A stretch of 20,864 nt of DNA from Chloroflexi bacterium RBG_13_51_18 (GTDB taxonomy: Bacteria; Chloroflexota; Dehalococcoidia; Dehalococcoidales; RBG-16-60-22): contig MGMR01000043.1 in the NCBI GenBank assembly GCA_001796495.1, positions 330 to 21,193 of the forward strand, read 5' to 3'. Under the pieces are notes generated by a model. That model was not told the origin of the DNA. It saw only the letters and a list, made by a program, of their open reading frames with translations, and ran no database searches. Shown one piece after another: positions 1 through 7,055 of this stretch; within the stretch, counting starts at the first letter, position 1; the number at the start of each line of letters is the position of its first letter. A program made the translations under genes and the position numbers.

Positions 1-838
1 GATATGAAATTAACTTGAGATTTACCGTTACCAGTCTTGTCGGTTTCAGCCAGCCGGACAGCGTAACTATGTCCCCCCGCGCCAGTTGTGCGGTGTTCAC
101 GCCCACGAGGTTGGCCGCCACCCGGCTGCCCTGGCCGGCGGTCTCCACTTTAGATTTGTGCGTCTGCAGTCCGCGGATTCTCGATTTCAGGCCGGAGGGG
201 ACGATTTCAACCTCCTGCCCTACTGATAAAGTGCCGTCGATTAGCGTGCCGGTAACTACCGTGCCGGAACCGGCGATGGTGAAAATCCTGTCGATGGGGA
301 GGCGGGGACGTCCCAGGTCTTTTTTCGACTCCGTTTTATCCAGCTGCGCATCGATGGCGCTCAAGAGTTCAGGGAGACCCTCTCCGGTTAATGCGGAAAC
401 ATCTATAATTGGCGCCCCGGCAATGGTCGTCGGGGCGATAAGTTCCTCAACCTCCATGCGCACCAGCGTTAAAAGCTCATCGTCAACCAGGTCTTTCTTG
501 GTGATAGCGACCACCCCCCGCTTTACCCCGATTAAGTCGAGGATGGCGAGGTGCTCTTTAGTCTGCGGCATGACGCCTTCATTGGCGGCGACGATAAGTA
601 AAGCGAGGTCGATGCCACCGACCCCCGCCAGCATGTTCTTGACAAAGCGCTCGTGGCCCGGCACATCGACAATACCCACCTCGCGACCGCCGGGGAGCTT
701 GAGCCAGGCAAAGCCAAGGTCGATGGTCATGCCCCGCTCTTTTTCCTCACGCAGGCGGTCGGGGTCGATGCCGGTCAGCGCCTGCACCAGCACCGATTTA
801 CCGTGGTCGATATGGCCGGCGGTACCTAATACGAACAT
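1..838 (-). CDS. selB: Selenocysteine-specific elongation factor SelB (partial, C-terminus off the left edge)
   Basis: SelB is the GTPase that carries selenocysteinyl-tRNA to the ribosome at UGA codons marked by a SECIS hairpin. The 279 residues present begin MFVLGTAGHIDHGKS, with the P-loop GHIDHGKS at residues 8-15, the switch-II motif DVPGHE at 58-63 and the guanine-specificity motif TKKD further on. The second translation-factor beta-barrel and the start of the third follow. Family members are usually 600-640 residues, so the SECIS-binding winged-helix C-terminus lies outside the window. The ATG at 838 is supported by a GGAGAG ribosome binding site (complement of 843-848) five bases upstream. 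It is the last visible gene of the selA-hydrolase-purH-selB run. The gap upstream of it is filled by a palindromic repeat, so its expression may be partly uncoupled from purH. SelB and generic EF-Tu-like GTPases are easily confused, but the start sequence and the presence of selA make SelB the best call. Confidence 0.95.
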   Translation of the reverse strand, partial: MFVLGTAGHIDHGKSVLVQALTGIDPDRLREEKERGMTIDLGFAWLKLPGGREVGIVDVPGHERFVKNMLAGVGGIDLALLIVAANEGVMPQTKEHLAILDLIGVKRGVVAITKKDLVDDELLTLVRMEVEELIAPTTIAGAPIIDVSALTGEGLPELLSAIDAQLDKTESKKDLGRPRLPIDRIFTIAGSGTVVTGTLIDGTLSVGQEVEIVPSGLKSRIRGLQTHKSKVETAGQGSRVAANLVGVNTAQLARGDIVTLSGWLKPTRLVTVNLKLISY

Positions 839-850
839 AATTCTCTCCAC

Positions 851-956
851 TGTCATTGCGAGCCATCCTGACCACAGTCGGGAGGCGCGGCAATCTCTAT
901 CATTGTAATAAATTAGTCATTGAGATTGCCACGTCGCTTCGCTCCTCGCAATGACA
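851..956. repeat. Imperfect palindromic intergenic element between purH and selB
   Basis: The outer 12 bases TGTCATTGCGAG at 851-862 are the exact inverse complement of CTCGCAATGACA at 945-956. An inner block GGCAATCTC at 890-898 is matched in inverted orientation by GAGATTGCC at 922-930. The segment between these blocks differs on the two sides (27 bases on the left, 14 on the right), and a central AT-rich loop of about 23 bases separates the arms. As RNA on either strand it would form a long hairpin. It lies two bases upstream of the selB ribosome binding site. Elements with this core (TGTCATTGCGAG...GCAATCTC) are, from my general knowledge, dispersed in many copies in several bacterial genomes; only a genome-wide count would prove that here. 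Confidence 0.8.
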
Positions 957-964
957 ATTCTTAT

Positions 965-2140
965 TTAATGATGGAACAGCCTGATGCCGGAAAAAGCCAT
1001 CACCATGCCGTAAGCGTCACAGGCTTTAATCACGTCCCCGTCGCGTATCGAGCCGCCGGGCTGTAAGACATAAGCCACGCCGCTCTCGTACGCGCGGTCG
1101 ATGGTATCACGGAAGGGTATCATGCCGTCGGAGGAAAGAGACACTCCCTTGAGCCTGCCCGACCACTCCTTTTTTTGCTCGTAAGTAAGCTGCGGCGGCA
1201 CTTTTTGCATGGCGGCTTTCAGATTTTCTTTCTCGAAGCTGTTCAGCCTTTCCTGCAAATACAGGTCGATGGCGTTATTCTTTTCCGCCCGCGCCACGCC
1301 TTTTTTAAATTTAATACCCAGAACGGTGGGGTGTTGCCGCAAAAACCAGCGGTCGGCTTTCTCCGCGGCCAGCCTGGTGCAGTGAATGCGGGACTGCTGT
1401 CCCGCCCCGATGCCGATAGCCTGCCCATCCGCGCCGAAGCCGATGGTGTTCGACTGCGTATATTTTATAGCGGCGGTGGTCACGATGAGGTCGCGTACTG
1501 CGCCGGCAGGAATGTCTTTCTTTTTCGTAACGATGTTTTTCAGCATTTCGGCAGTTACGGCGGCGTTGTTACGCTCCTGCTCGAATTGAATGCCGAAGAC
1601 CTCACGAGTTTCCGTTTCTTCCGGCACGTAACCGGCATCAATTTCGATTATCAGGTATTTGTTGCCTTTTTTAGCTTTAAGAATATCTAAAGCCCCTTTT
1701 TCATAGCCGGGCGCGATAACGCCGTCGGAGACTTCCCTGTTTATCAGCTTCGCGGTGGCAACATCGACGGTATCGCTCAAAGCCGCGAAGTCGCCGTAGG
1801 AAGAAACGCGGTCGGCACCGCGCGCCCGGGCATAGGCGGCCATCAGCGGCGATTGTTCCATGTCGTCGACGAAATAGGCTTTCTTTAAAGTATCGGTAAG
1901 CGGTATACCTACAGCCGCGCCAGCAGGGCTGACGTGTTTGAAGGAAGCCGCGGCGGGCAGGTTGAGCGCCTGTTTAAGCTCCTTTACCAGCTGCCAGGAG
2001 TTTAATGCGTCCAGCATATTGATATAGCCCGGGGCGCCGTTCAGGACTCTAAAAGGCAGAGTCCCCTTTTTCGTATATATACGGGCGGGTTTCTGGTGGG
2101 GATTAAAGCCGTAGCGGAGGACTATCTCTTTTTCATTCAT
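965..2140 (-). CDS. purH: Stand-alone AICAR transformylase (PurH C-terminal domain only)
   Basis: Catalyses formyl transfer from 10-formyl-THF to AICAR, the penultimate step of de novo purine synthesis. The 391 residues match only the transformylase half of bifunctional PurH/ATIC. Visible landmarks are LRYGFNPHQ near the start, the catalytic Lys-His pair in FKHVSPAG (K68, H69) and the ending RLFHH, which is also how the bifunctional enzymes end. The N-terminal IMP cyclohydrolase domain is absent, and the protein starts almost directly at the transformylase fold, so this is a genuine short form rather than a truncation. IMP cyclohydrolase must be encoded elsewhere. The ATG at 2140 has an AGGAG ribosome binding site (complement of 2150-2154). 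That site overlaps a small inverted repeat GAGAG/CTCTC, which could partly mask it. The upstream hydrolase ends 31 bases away on the same strand. Confidence 0.93.
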   Translation of the reverse strand: MNEKEIVLRYGFNPHQKPARIYTKKGTLPFRVLNGAPGYINMLDALNSWQLVKELKQALNLPAAASFKHVSPAGAAVGIPLTDTLKKAYFVDDMEQSPLMAAYARARGADRVSSYGDFAALSDTVDVATAKLINREVSDGVIAPGYEKGALDILKAKKGNKYLIIEIDAGYVPEETETREVFGIQFEQERNNAAVTAEMLKNIVTKKKDIPAGAVRDLIVTTAAIKYTQSNTIGFGADGQAIGIGAGQQSRIHCTRLAAEKADRWFLRQHPTVLGIKFKKGVARAEKNNAIDLYLQERLNSFEKENLKAAMQKVPPQLTYEQKKEWSGRLKGVSLSSDGMIPFRDTIDRAYESGVAYVLQPGGSIRDGDVIKACDAYGMVMAFSGIRLFHH

Positions 2141-2171
2141 GAGAGCACTCTCCTTTTACAAATAACGTTTT

Positions 2172-3185
2172 TTAAAGATGGTCTTGAGAATATATTACAT
2201 CTCTGATTTTTTCTTCTCCATCTGTAAGGTTGGAGATAATGGTTATCTGTAAATCACTTTCCGGTATATACCGGGAATCGAAACCTACGCCGGCATCACC
2301 GCCAACAATAAAAAACATATCCTTGCCGCTATATCTGGAAATATATACTCCGTAGCCATACTCTACCGGCTCATCTACGATAATATGAGGAGATAGAAAC
2401 GCTCTGGTGAGTTTCTTTGAAAGGATTCTATTACTGAATAAAGCTCCCCAGAAAGTAAAAAGGTTGCCTGCCGTTGTATACGCTCCTCCATCAGACCCGC
2501 CCCTGATAGGGAGATTATAATTATTAGTTACATAGATGCCGTTATTGCTTTTTTTATATCCGTAGGCGGTATTTTCTGGCAACCGATTGAAGGCATAATA
2601 CCCGGAATCATCCATACCCGCCGGGACAAATACGTGTGTGTGTATGTAGTCGCGATATAGCTGCCCGGTCACATGTTCGATAATCACGCCTAAAAAGATA
2701 AATCCTCCGTTGGAATAAGAGAAACGCTCACCAGGGATAAATTTGGGCTGTTTTTTTTCAAAGAGCGGTAGATAATCGGAAGGCGTTTCCAGTTTGTACC
2801 ACGGTATATCAACGTAGTAATTTTCGAAGTCAATATCCCATTCCTCATCATAGTAATCATATATGCCGGAGGAGTGTGTCAACAGCTGGGCAATTGTAGC
2901 CCGTGAATCTATATAAGTGAAGTCTTTACGGAAAATATCGCTGACCGTGCTATCCAATGATAGTTTTCTTTCATCGATCAACGCGCCGATACCCAAGGCA
3001 GTAAAAAATTTAGCCCCGGAAGCTATCGCGAACTTTGTTTTTACATTGTTTTTCCTCTTATTGGCGATGTCCGCATACCCGAACGCTTCACTATATAATT
3101 CTTTCTTTTTCTCGTATATCGAGACAACGCCGGTAAATGACGTTTCTCTGGCTTTTGCTTTTATTTTCCGAACCAGTTTGTCCAT
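2172..3185 (-). CDS. Beta-lactamase-fold serine hydrolase (class C / pfam00144-like), cytoplasmic
   Basis: A 337-residue serine hydrolase of the AmpC/esterase/D-aminopeptidase superfamily. The nucleophile motif SxxK is SGAK at residues 56-59 and the second motif is YSN at 157-159. The LLTHSSGI segment near 101-108 is typical of this family. The third motif, normally HxG, reads GGDAG at 295-299, so the usual histidine is missing. There is no signal peptide or membrane segment, which argues against a periplasmic beta-lactamase and for an intracellular esterase or peptidase; the substrate cannot be told. The ATG lies two bases after the selA stop (TAGAAATG) with no good ribosome binding site, so translation is probably coupled to selA. 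The DNA is visibly more AT-rich than its neighbours and the function does not fit selA or purH, consistent with acquisition by transfer. Confidence 0.85.
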   Translation of the reverse strand: MDKLVRKIKAKARETSFTGVVSIYEKKKELYSEAFGYADIANKRKNNVKTKFAIASGAKFFTALGIGALIDERKLSLDSTVSDIFRKDFTYIDSRATIAQLLTHSSGIYDYYDEEWDIDFENYYVDIPWYKLETPSDYLPLFEKKQPKFIPGERFSYSNGGFIFLGVIIEHVTGQLYRDYIHTHVFVPAGMDDSGYYAFNRLPENTAYGYKKSNNGIYVTNNYNLPIRGGSDGGAYTTAGNLFTFWGALFSNRILSKKLTRAFLSPHIIVDEPVEYGYGVYISRYSGKDMFFIVGGDAGVGFDSRYIPESDLQITIISNLTDGEEKIRDVIYSQDHL

Positions 3186-3187
3186 TT

Positions 3188-4597
3188 CTATCTATGTCTT
3201 TGACTTTTAATATTCGAGTTTTGATTTTTATCTTGTGATTCTCTTATACTGCTTAGTGCATTTATTACTAACTCATCCTCTTGCGGCTGTACCGTACGCG
3301 GGTCGAGGAGCAACACATCTTTATCAATCCGCCCGATAACCGGCACTTCTCTAAGACGCAACTTGCGGCTGACGGACTGCACCTTTTTACTCCCCCCACC
3401 GATAGCCACCAGCTTGGTAGGTAAGCTGCCCCCGGGCAGGCTGCCGCCGCCTATCATCGTCTCTCCGTCAACTACTTTAGCATCGTCGCCCAAAGCCTTT
3501 GCCCAGGTTTGAGCGCGTTTTTCTATTCCCTGCAGCGGCGCGGCTATCATCTGCCAGACCGGAATTTTTAAAGTTGCCTCCCCCTTGAGGTAATGTATTA
3601 GCGTTACCGCCAGTCCGGCCAGCCGCGTTTTATCGATGCGCATCGCCCTTGCCAGCGGGTGTTTTTTGAGTTTATCTATATATTGCTTTTCCCCGACGAT
3701 AATGCCTGCCTGCGGCCCGCCCAGCAGCTTATCGCCGGAAAAGAAAGTCAACGTTGCGCCCGCCTTGACGCTCTGCTGGACCATCGGCTCCGGCGCCAAT
3801 CCGAAGGCCGCCGTGTCCAGCAGGCTCCCGCTTCCCAGGTCGTCGAAAACCATCAGGTTATGCCTTTTCTCTATTTCCACCAGTTCTTCCAGCGTTACTT
3901 CACTGGTAAAGCCCACCAGCCGGAAGTTGCTGGAATGCACCCGCATCAAGGCTGCCGTTTGCTCATCAATTGCCTGTTCAAAGTCTTGAGCATAGGTGCA
4001 GTTAGTCGTCCCTACCTCGATAAGTTTAGCGCCGCTCTGCCGCAAGACGTCGGGGATGCGGAAGCCCCCGCCGATTTCCACCGCCTGGCCCCGGGATACG
4101 ATTACTTTCTTGCGGCGCGCCAGCGCCGTCAGTCCTAAAAGAACCGCCGCCGCGTTATTATTAACGACTATTGCCGCCCCGGCGCCGGTCAAACGACATA
4201 ACAGGCTTTCCACGTGAACATGGCGTGAGCCGCGGCCGCCGCTTTCCATATCGATTTCCAGATTGGTATAGCCGCGACCAGCTTCCTCCATGGCCGCCAG
4301 CGCCTCCCGACTCATCGGCGCCCGCCCGAGGTTGGTATGTAAAATTACCCCGGCGGCGTTGATTACCCGCCGCAGACTCGGCTTTAGCATAGCTTCAAGC
4401 CGGTTCAGCGCGGTTTTCGCTATTTCATCGAGAGACGCTCCTGCTTTACTCCCGGCGATGTTAGCCCGTTCCGCCTCCAGCTGTTCCCTGATTACACTCA
4501 CCAGCAGGTCGTGCGGATAACTTTTTACCGCTTTAGCCAACAGCTTATGTGTTAATATCTTATCAACGCCAGGCAGTTTACGAAATTCCATTGTCAT
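3188..4597 (-). CDS. selA: L-seryl-tRNA(Sec) selenium transferase SelA
   Basis: PLP enzyme that converts seryl-tRNA(Sec) to selenocysteinyl-tRNA(Sec) using selenophosphate. From the chosen start it is 469 residues, close to the usual 460-470. Landmarks are the N-terminal tRNA-binding region (RKLPGVDKIL), the aminotransferase-like core with NAAGVILHTNLGRAP at 80-94, FDDLGSGS at 251-258 and the PLP-binding lysine in SGDKLLGGPQAG (K290). The frame is open to a TTG at 4633, but ATG codons at 4597 and 4591 lie just after AAGG and begin the conserved protein, so 4597 is preferred and 4591 is possible. The last roughly 16 residues (SQDKNQNSNIKSQRHR) are Asn/Gln/Lys-rich, not family-like, and come from AT-rich repeat-like DNA. 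It heads the leftward operon that ends in selB. Confidence 0.95.
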   Translation of the reverse strand: MTMEFRKLPGVDKILTHKLLAKAVKSYPHDLLVSVIREQLEAERANIAGSKAGASLDEIAKTALNRLEAMLKPSLRRVINAAGVILHTNLGRAPMSREALAAMEEAGRGYTNLEIDMESGGRGSRHVHVESLLCRLTGAGAAIVVNNNAAAVLLGLTALARRKKVIVSRGQAVEIGGGFRIPDVLRQSGAKLIEVGTTNCTYAQDFEQAIDEQTAALMRVHSSNFRLVGFTSEVTLEELVEIEKRHNLMVFDDLGSGSLLDTAAFGLAPEPMVQQSVKAGATLTFFSGDKLLGGPQAGIIVGEKQYIDKLKKHPLARAMRIDKTRLAGLAVTLIHYLKGEATLKIPVWQMIAAPLQGIEKRAQTWAKALGDDAKVVDGETMIGGGSLPGGSLPTKLVAIGGGSKKVQSVSRKLRLREVPVIGRIDKDVLLLDPRTVQPQEDELVINALSSIRESQDKNQNSNIKSQRHR

Positions 4598-4797
4598 CGG
4601 CCTTATTCTACACAATAAACGGGCATACTTCAAAGTTGACAGTCATATCTATTATTGATAGAATAATAAATGTTTACTGAATTAGTCAACTTACCCCAGC
4701 ATTATAGCCAGTCCGCTGCTTGTTCAAATGGAGTATAATTGGAATAGCGAATCATAGAAATCGATTGTTGACGGCGATGATTTAGAGGTTGATGCAA
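4598..4797. other. Divergent intergenic region between selA and cysE
   Basis: About 200 bases separate the selA and cysE starts. The region holds a strong plus-strand promoter (listed separately) and a weaker minus-strand candidate for selA: TTGACT (complement of 4685-4690) with a TATTCT-like hexamer about 18 bases on. A GTTCAAAT at about 4722-4729 looks T-loop-like, but no tRNA can be folded around it. The cysE transcript would have an untranslated leader of about 125 bases for which I recognise no riboswitch. Confidence 0.5.
4636..4664 (+). promoter_or_regulatory. Sigma-70-type promoter for the cysE-moaD operon
   Basis: TTGACA at 4636-4641 and TAGAAT at 4659-4664 are separated by exactly 17 bases. 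The -35 box is a perfect consensus and the -10 box matches five of six positions. Transcription would start near 4671, facing cysE. The same hexamers with the same spacing occur upstream of the caspase-like gene, which strengthens both calls. Confidence 0.7.
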
Positions 4798-5514
4798 GTG
4801 TTCAGGTCGATGAGAGAAGATATACAAACAGCATGTGATAAAGACCCCGCCGCCCGGAGCATGCTGGAAATTTTACTCTGCTATTCCGGCCTCCATGCTA
4901 TCTGGGCGCACCGTGTAAATCATTTTTTGTGGAACCACCACCTAAAACTGCCGGCGCGCTTCTTTTCCAATATTGCCCGCTTTTTTACCGGCATCGAGAT
5001 ACACCCCGGCGCTAAAATCGGCCGGCGTTTTTTTATCGACCACGGCACCGGCGTCGTTATCGGCGAGACAGCTGAAATCGGCGACGATGTTTTGCTTTAT
5101 CAGGGAGTGGTGCTAGGCGGCACATCAACGGAGAAAAAGAAGCGCCACCCTACTCTCGGCAACGGCGTCGAAATGGGCGCCGGCTCGATAGCTCTAGGCG
5201 CTATCACCATTGGCGACGGCGTCAGGGTCGGCGCCAGCTCGGTAGTCATTAAAGACGCCCCCCCCGGCGTTACGGTGGTGGGCATACCGGGTAGAGTTGT
5301 TTCCAAGAAAGAAAAACCAGTCATGGACCTGGAACACGCTAAATTACCCGACCCCGTCGCCGAGGCGCTCAAGCTGGTGCTTAAAGACCATCACCGGCTT
5401 GAAGAACGCCTGAAGAAATTGGAAAGCTTGAGCGGCATACGCACCCCTCCCGATGAAATACAAAAGCAGATTGAAGAAATTGAGAAGGATTTTTCCCAGG
5501 GCGGAGGGATTTAA
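4798..5514 (+). CDS. cysE: Serine O-acetyltransferase CysE
   Basis: Makes O-acetylserine from serine and acetyl-CoA, the first step of cysteine synthesis. It has the N-terminal helical region (REDIQTACDKDPAARS), then the left-handed beta-helix hexapeptide repeats with the family motifs GIEIHPGAKIGRRFFIDHG and GVVIGETAEIGDDV, then YQGVVLGG and GIPGRVV. A charged coiled-coil-like tail follows. The frame is open from TTG 4789, with ATG at 4792 and GTG at 4798. I choose GTG 4798 because it begins MFRSMREDI as in relatives and lies nine bases after the ribosome binding site AGAGG (4784-4788); ATG 4792 would be only three bases from it. It is the first gene of the nine-gene plus-strand operon, and cysteine is the likely sulfur source for the thiolation genes that follow. 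Confidence 0.95.
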   Translation: MFRSMREDIQTACDKDPAARSMLEILLCYSGLHAIWAHRVNHFLWNHHLKLPARFFSNIARFFTGIEIHPGAKIGRRFFIDHGTGVVIGETAEIGDDVLLYQGVVLGGTSTEKKKRHPTLGNGVEMGAGSIALGAITIGDGVRVGASSVVIKDAPPGVTVVGIPGRVVSKKEKPVMDLEHAKLPDPVAEALKLVLKDHHRLEERLKKLESLSGIRTPPDEIQKQIEEIEKDFSQGGGI

Positions 5515-5536
5515 ACCTGCAGGAAATGTTTGCATT

Positions 5537-6604
5537 ATGAAAGTAGCCGTTGCCATGAGCGGCGGCGTCGATTCTTCCGTGGCCGCCGCTTTGCTCAAGC
5601 AGGAAGGACACGAGGTTTTCGGCCTGACGATGCTGCTGGGCACGGTGCTCGGCGAAGGACAGGACGGGACTGACTCCGACACCGTTGAGGACGCCCGGAA
5701 AGTAGCCTCTATCCTGGAGATCCCCCATTATGTTATCGATTTACGGGATTACTTTACCCGCACCATCATCGACGATTTTTGCCGCGAGTATACGATGGGC
5801 AATACGCCCAACCCCTGTGTCATGTGCAACCGCTACGTCAAATTCGGCGTGCTCTGGGAAGAAGCCCGGGGAAAAGGGGCCGACTTTTTAGCCACGGGGC
5901 ATTATGCCCGTGCAGAGCAGGATGCAACCACGGGAATTTACCTGCTGAAAAAAGGCAAAGACCCGCAAAAAGACCAGTCCTATTTCCTATATCGACTCAA
6001 GCAGGAGCATCTGGCCCGCACCCTTTTCCCCATAGGCAATTTGACCAAGGAAAACGTACGACGAATTGCCGCCGAGCTTAAGCTGCCCGTCGCCGACCGG
6101 CCTGAAAGCCAGGAAATCTGCTTTATACGCGGGGACGATTACACCGACTTTCTGAAAGACTACGTTTCAATACTCCCCCCGGCCGGCCCCATACTCGATG
6201 TAAAAGGCAACGTGCTGGGCCAGCATGAAAGCATCGCTTTTTATACCATCGGCCAGCGCAAGGGGCTGCGTATTGCCGCCGACGAACCCCTCTACGTTAC
6301 CGCCATCGAGCCGGCTAAAAATGCCGTCGTCGTCGGCACTAAAGCCCAGACCTACACCAATGAACTGGCAGCCGATAGCCTGAACTGGATATCCGGCAGC
6401 GCACCGGAATATCCGGTTAAAGTAACGGCCAAAGTCCGCTACCGCCACCCGGAAGCCGAGGCGGTTGTCAGCGCAAGAGATAATAATACTGTTTATGTAA
6501 AATTTGCCGAGCCGCAGATGGCCGTCACTCCCGGTCAGTCCGTGGTCTTTTATGACGGAGATACGGTCATCGGCGGCGGCACGATAATCAGACAGGAAAG
6601 GTAA
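5537..6604 (+). CDS. mnmA: tRNA-specific 2-thiouridylase MnmA
   Basis: ATP-dependent thiolation of U34 in tRNA(Lys/Glu/Gln). The 355 residues start MKVAVAMSGGVDSS with the PP-loop SGGVDSS at 8-14. The two catalytic cysteines are visible: C97 in NPCVMCN and C195 in ESQEICFI. GHYAR at 121-125 and the IGQRKGL motif at 238-244 are further family signatures, followed by the C-terminal beta-barrel. The frame is open upstream to 5453, overlapping cysE, but ATG 5537 is where homology begins and AGGAAA at 5520-5525 is a fair ribosome binding site. It lies 22 bases after cysE. The sulfur donor desulfurase (IscS/NifS type) is not in this window. Confidence 0.96.
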   Translation: MKVAVAMSGGVDSSVAAALLKQEGHEVFGLTMLLGTVLGEGQDGTDSDTVEDARKVASILEIPHYVIDLRDYFTRTIIDDFCREYTMGNTPNPCVMCNRYVKFGVLWEEARGKGADFLATGHYARAEQDATTGIYLLKKGKDPQKDQSYFLYRLKQEHLARTLFPIGNLTKENVRRIAAELKLPVADRPESQEICFIRGDDYTDFLKDYVSILPPAGPILDVKGNVLGQHESIAFYTIGQRKGLRIAADEPLYVTAIEPAKNAVVVGTKAQTYTNELAADSLNWISGSAPEYPVKVTAKVRYRHPEAEAVVSARDNNTVYVKFAEPQMAVTPGQSVVFYDGDTVIGGGTIIRQER

Positions 6605-6607
6605 AAT

Positions 6608-7054
6608 ATGCCATCCGTAATAGCAGTTTGCACGAGCGAGAAAAAAGGCACGGTAAAAACGCCGGTTGATGAAATAGTCATCCAGGAAAACTTAGGGGTG
6701 GTCGGCGACGCACACGCCGACGGCACCACCCACCGGCAGATAAGCCTGCTGGCGATGGAGAGCATAGATAAGATGCGCGGCAAAGGGATTGAATTGAAGT
6801 CGGGCGACTTCGCGGAAAACATCACTACCAGAGATATCAACCTCGTTTCCCTGCCTATCGGCACGAGATTGAATGTCGGGAAAGAAGTAGTGCTTGAAAT
6901 GACGCAAATCGGCAAGGAATGTCACGCCGACTGCGCTATCCGCAAGCTGGTGGGCGACTGCATCATGCCGCGGGAGGGGGTTTTCGCTAAGGTAATCCGC
7001 GGCGGACGGGTAAAACCCGGCGACGCTATCAAGATAACAAAGAAAAAGCAATGA
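6608..7054 (+). CDS. MOSC-domain protein
   Basis: A 148-residue single MOSC domain, the fold shared with the C-terminus of molybdenum-cofactor sulfurases and with YiiM/YuaD. GKECHADCAI at about 102-111 carries the conserved cysteine region (C105, C109), and MPREGVFAKV at 120-129 is the second family signature. MOSC domains are thought to bind sulfur or the molybdopterin cofactor; the exact reaction of short stand-alone members is unknown. Three bases separate it from mnmA and one base from the first FdhD-like gene, so it is tightly coupled. Lying among fdhD, moeB and moaD homologues, a role in Mo/W-cofactor sulfuration or delivery is a reasonable inference. Confidence 0.9.
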   Translation: MPSVIAVCTSEKKGTVKTPVDEIVIQENLGVVGDAHADGTTHRQISLLAMESIDKMRGKGIELKSGDFAENITTRDINLVSLPIGTRLNVGKEVVLEMTQIGKECHADCAIRKLVGDCIMPREGVFAKVIRGGRVKPGDAIKITKKKQ

Positions 7055-7055
7055 A

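Noticed and set aside
15..908. 297-codon open frame on the plus strand antisense to selB
   Set aside because: The minus-strand frame encodes unmistakable SelB; the antisense translation is Ser/Arg/Pro-rich shadow sequence and its end reads through the palindromic repeat.
1175..1690. 171-codon plus-strand open frame inside purH
   Set aside because: Antisense to a well-conserved enzyme with no ribosome binding site or recognisable domain.
4700..4740. Possible tRNA remnant around GTTCAAAT near 4722
   Set aside because: No flanking T-stem, anticodon arm or acceptor pairing can be built.
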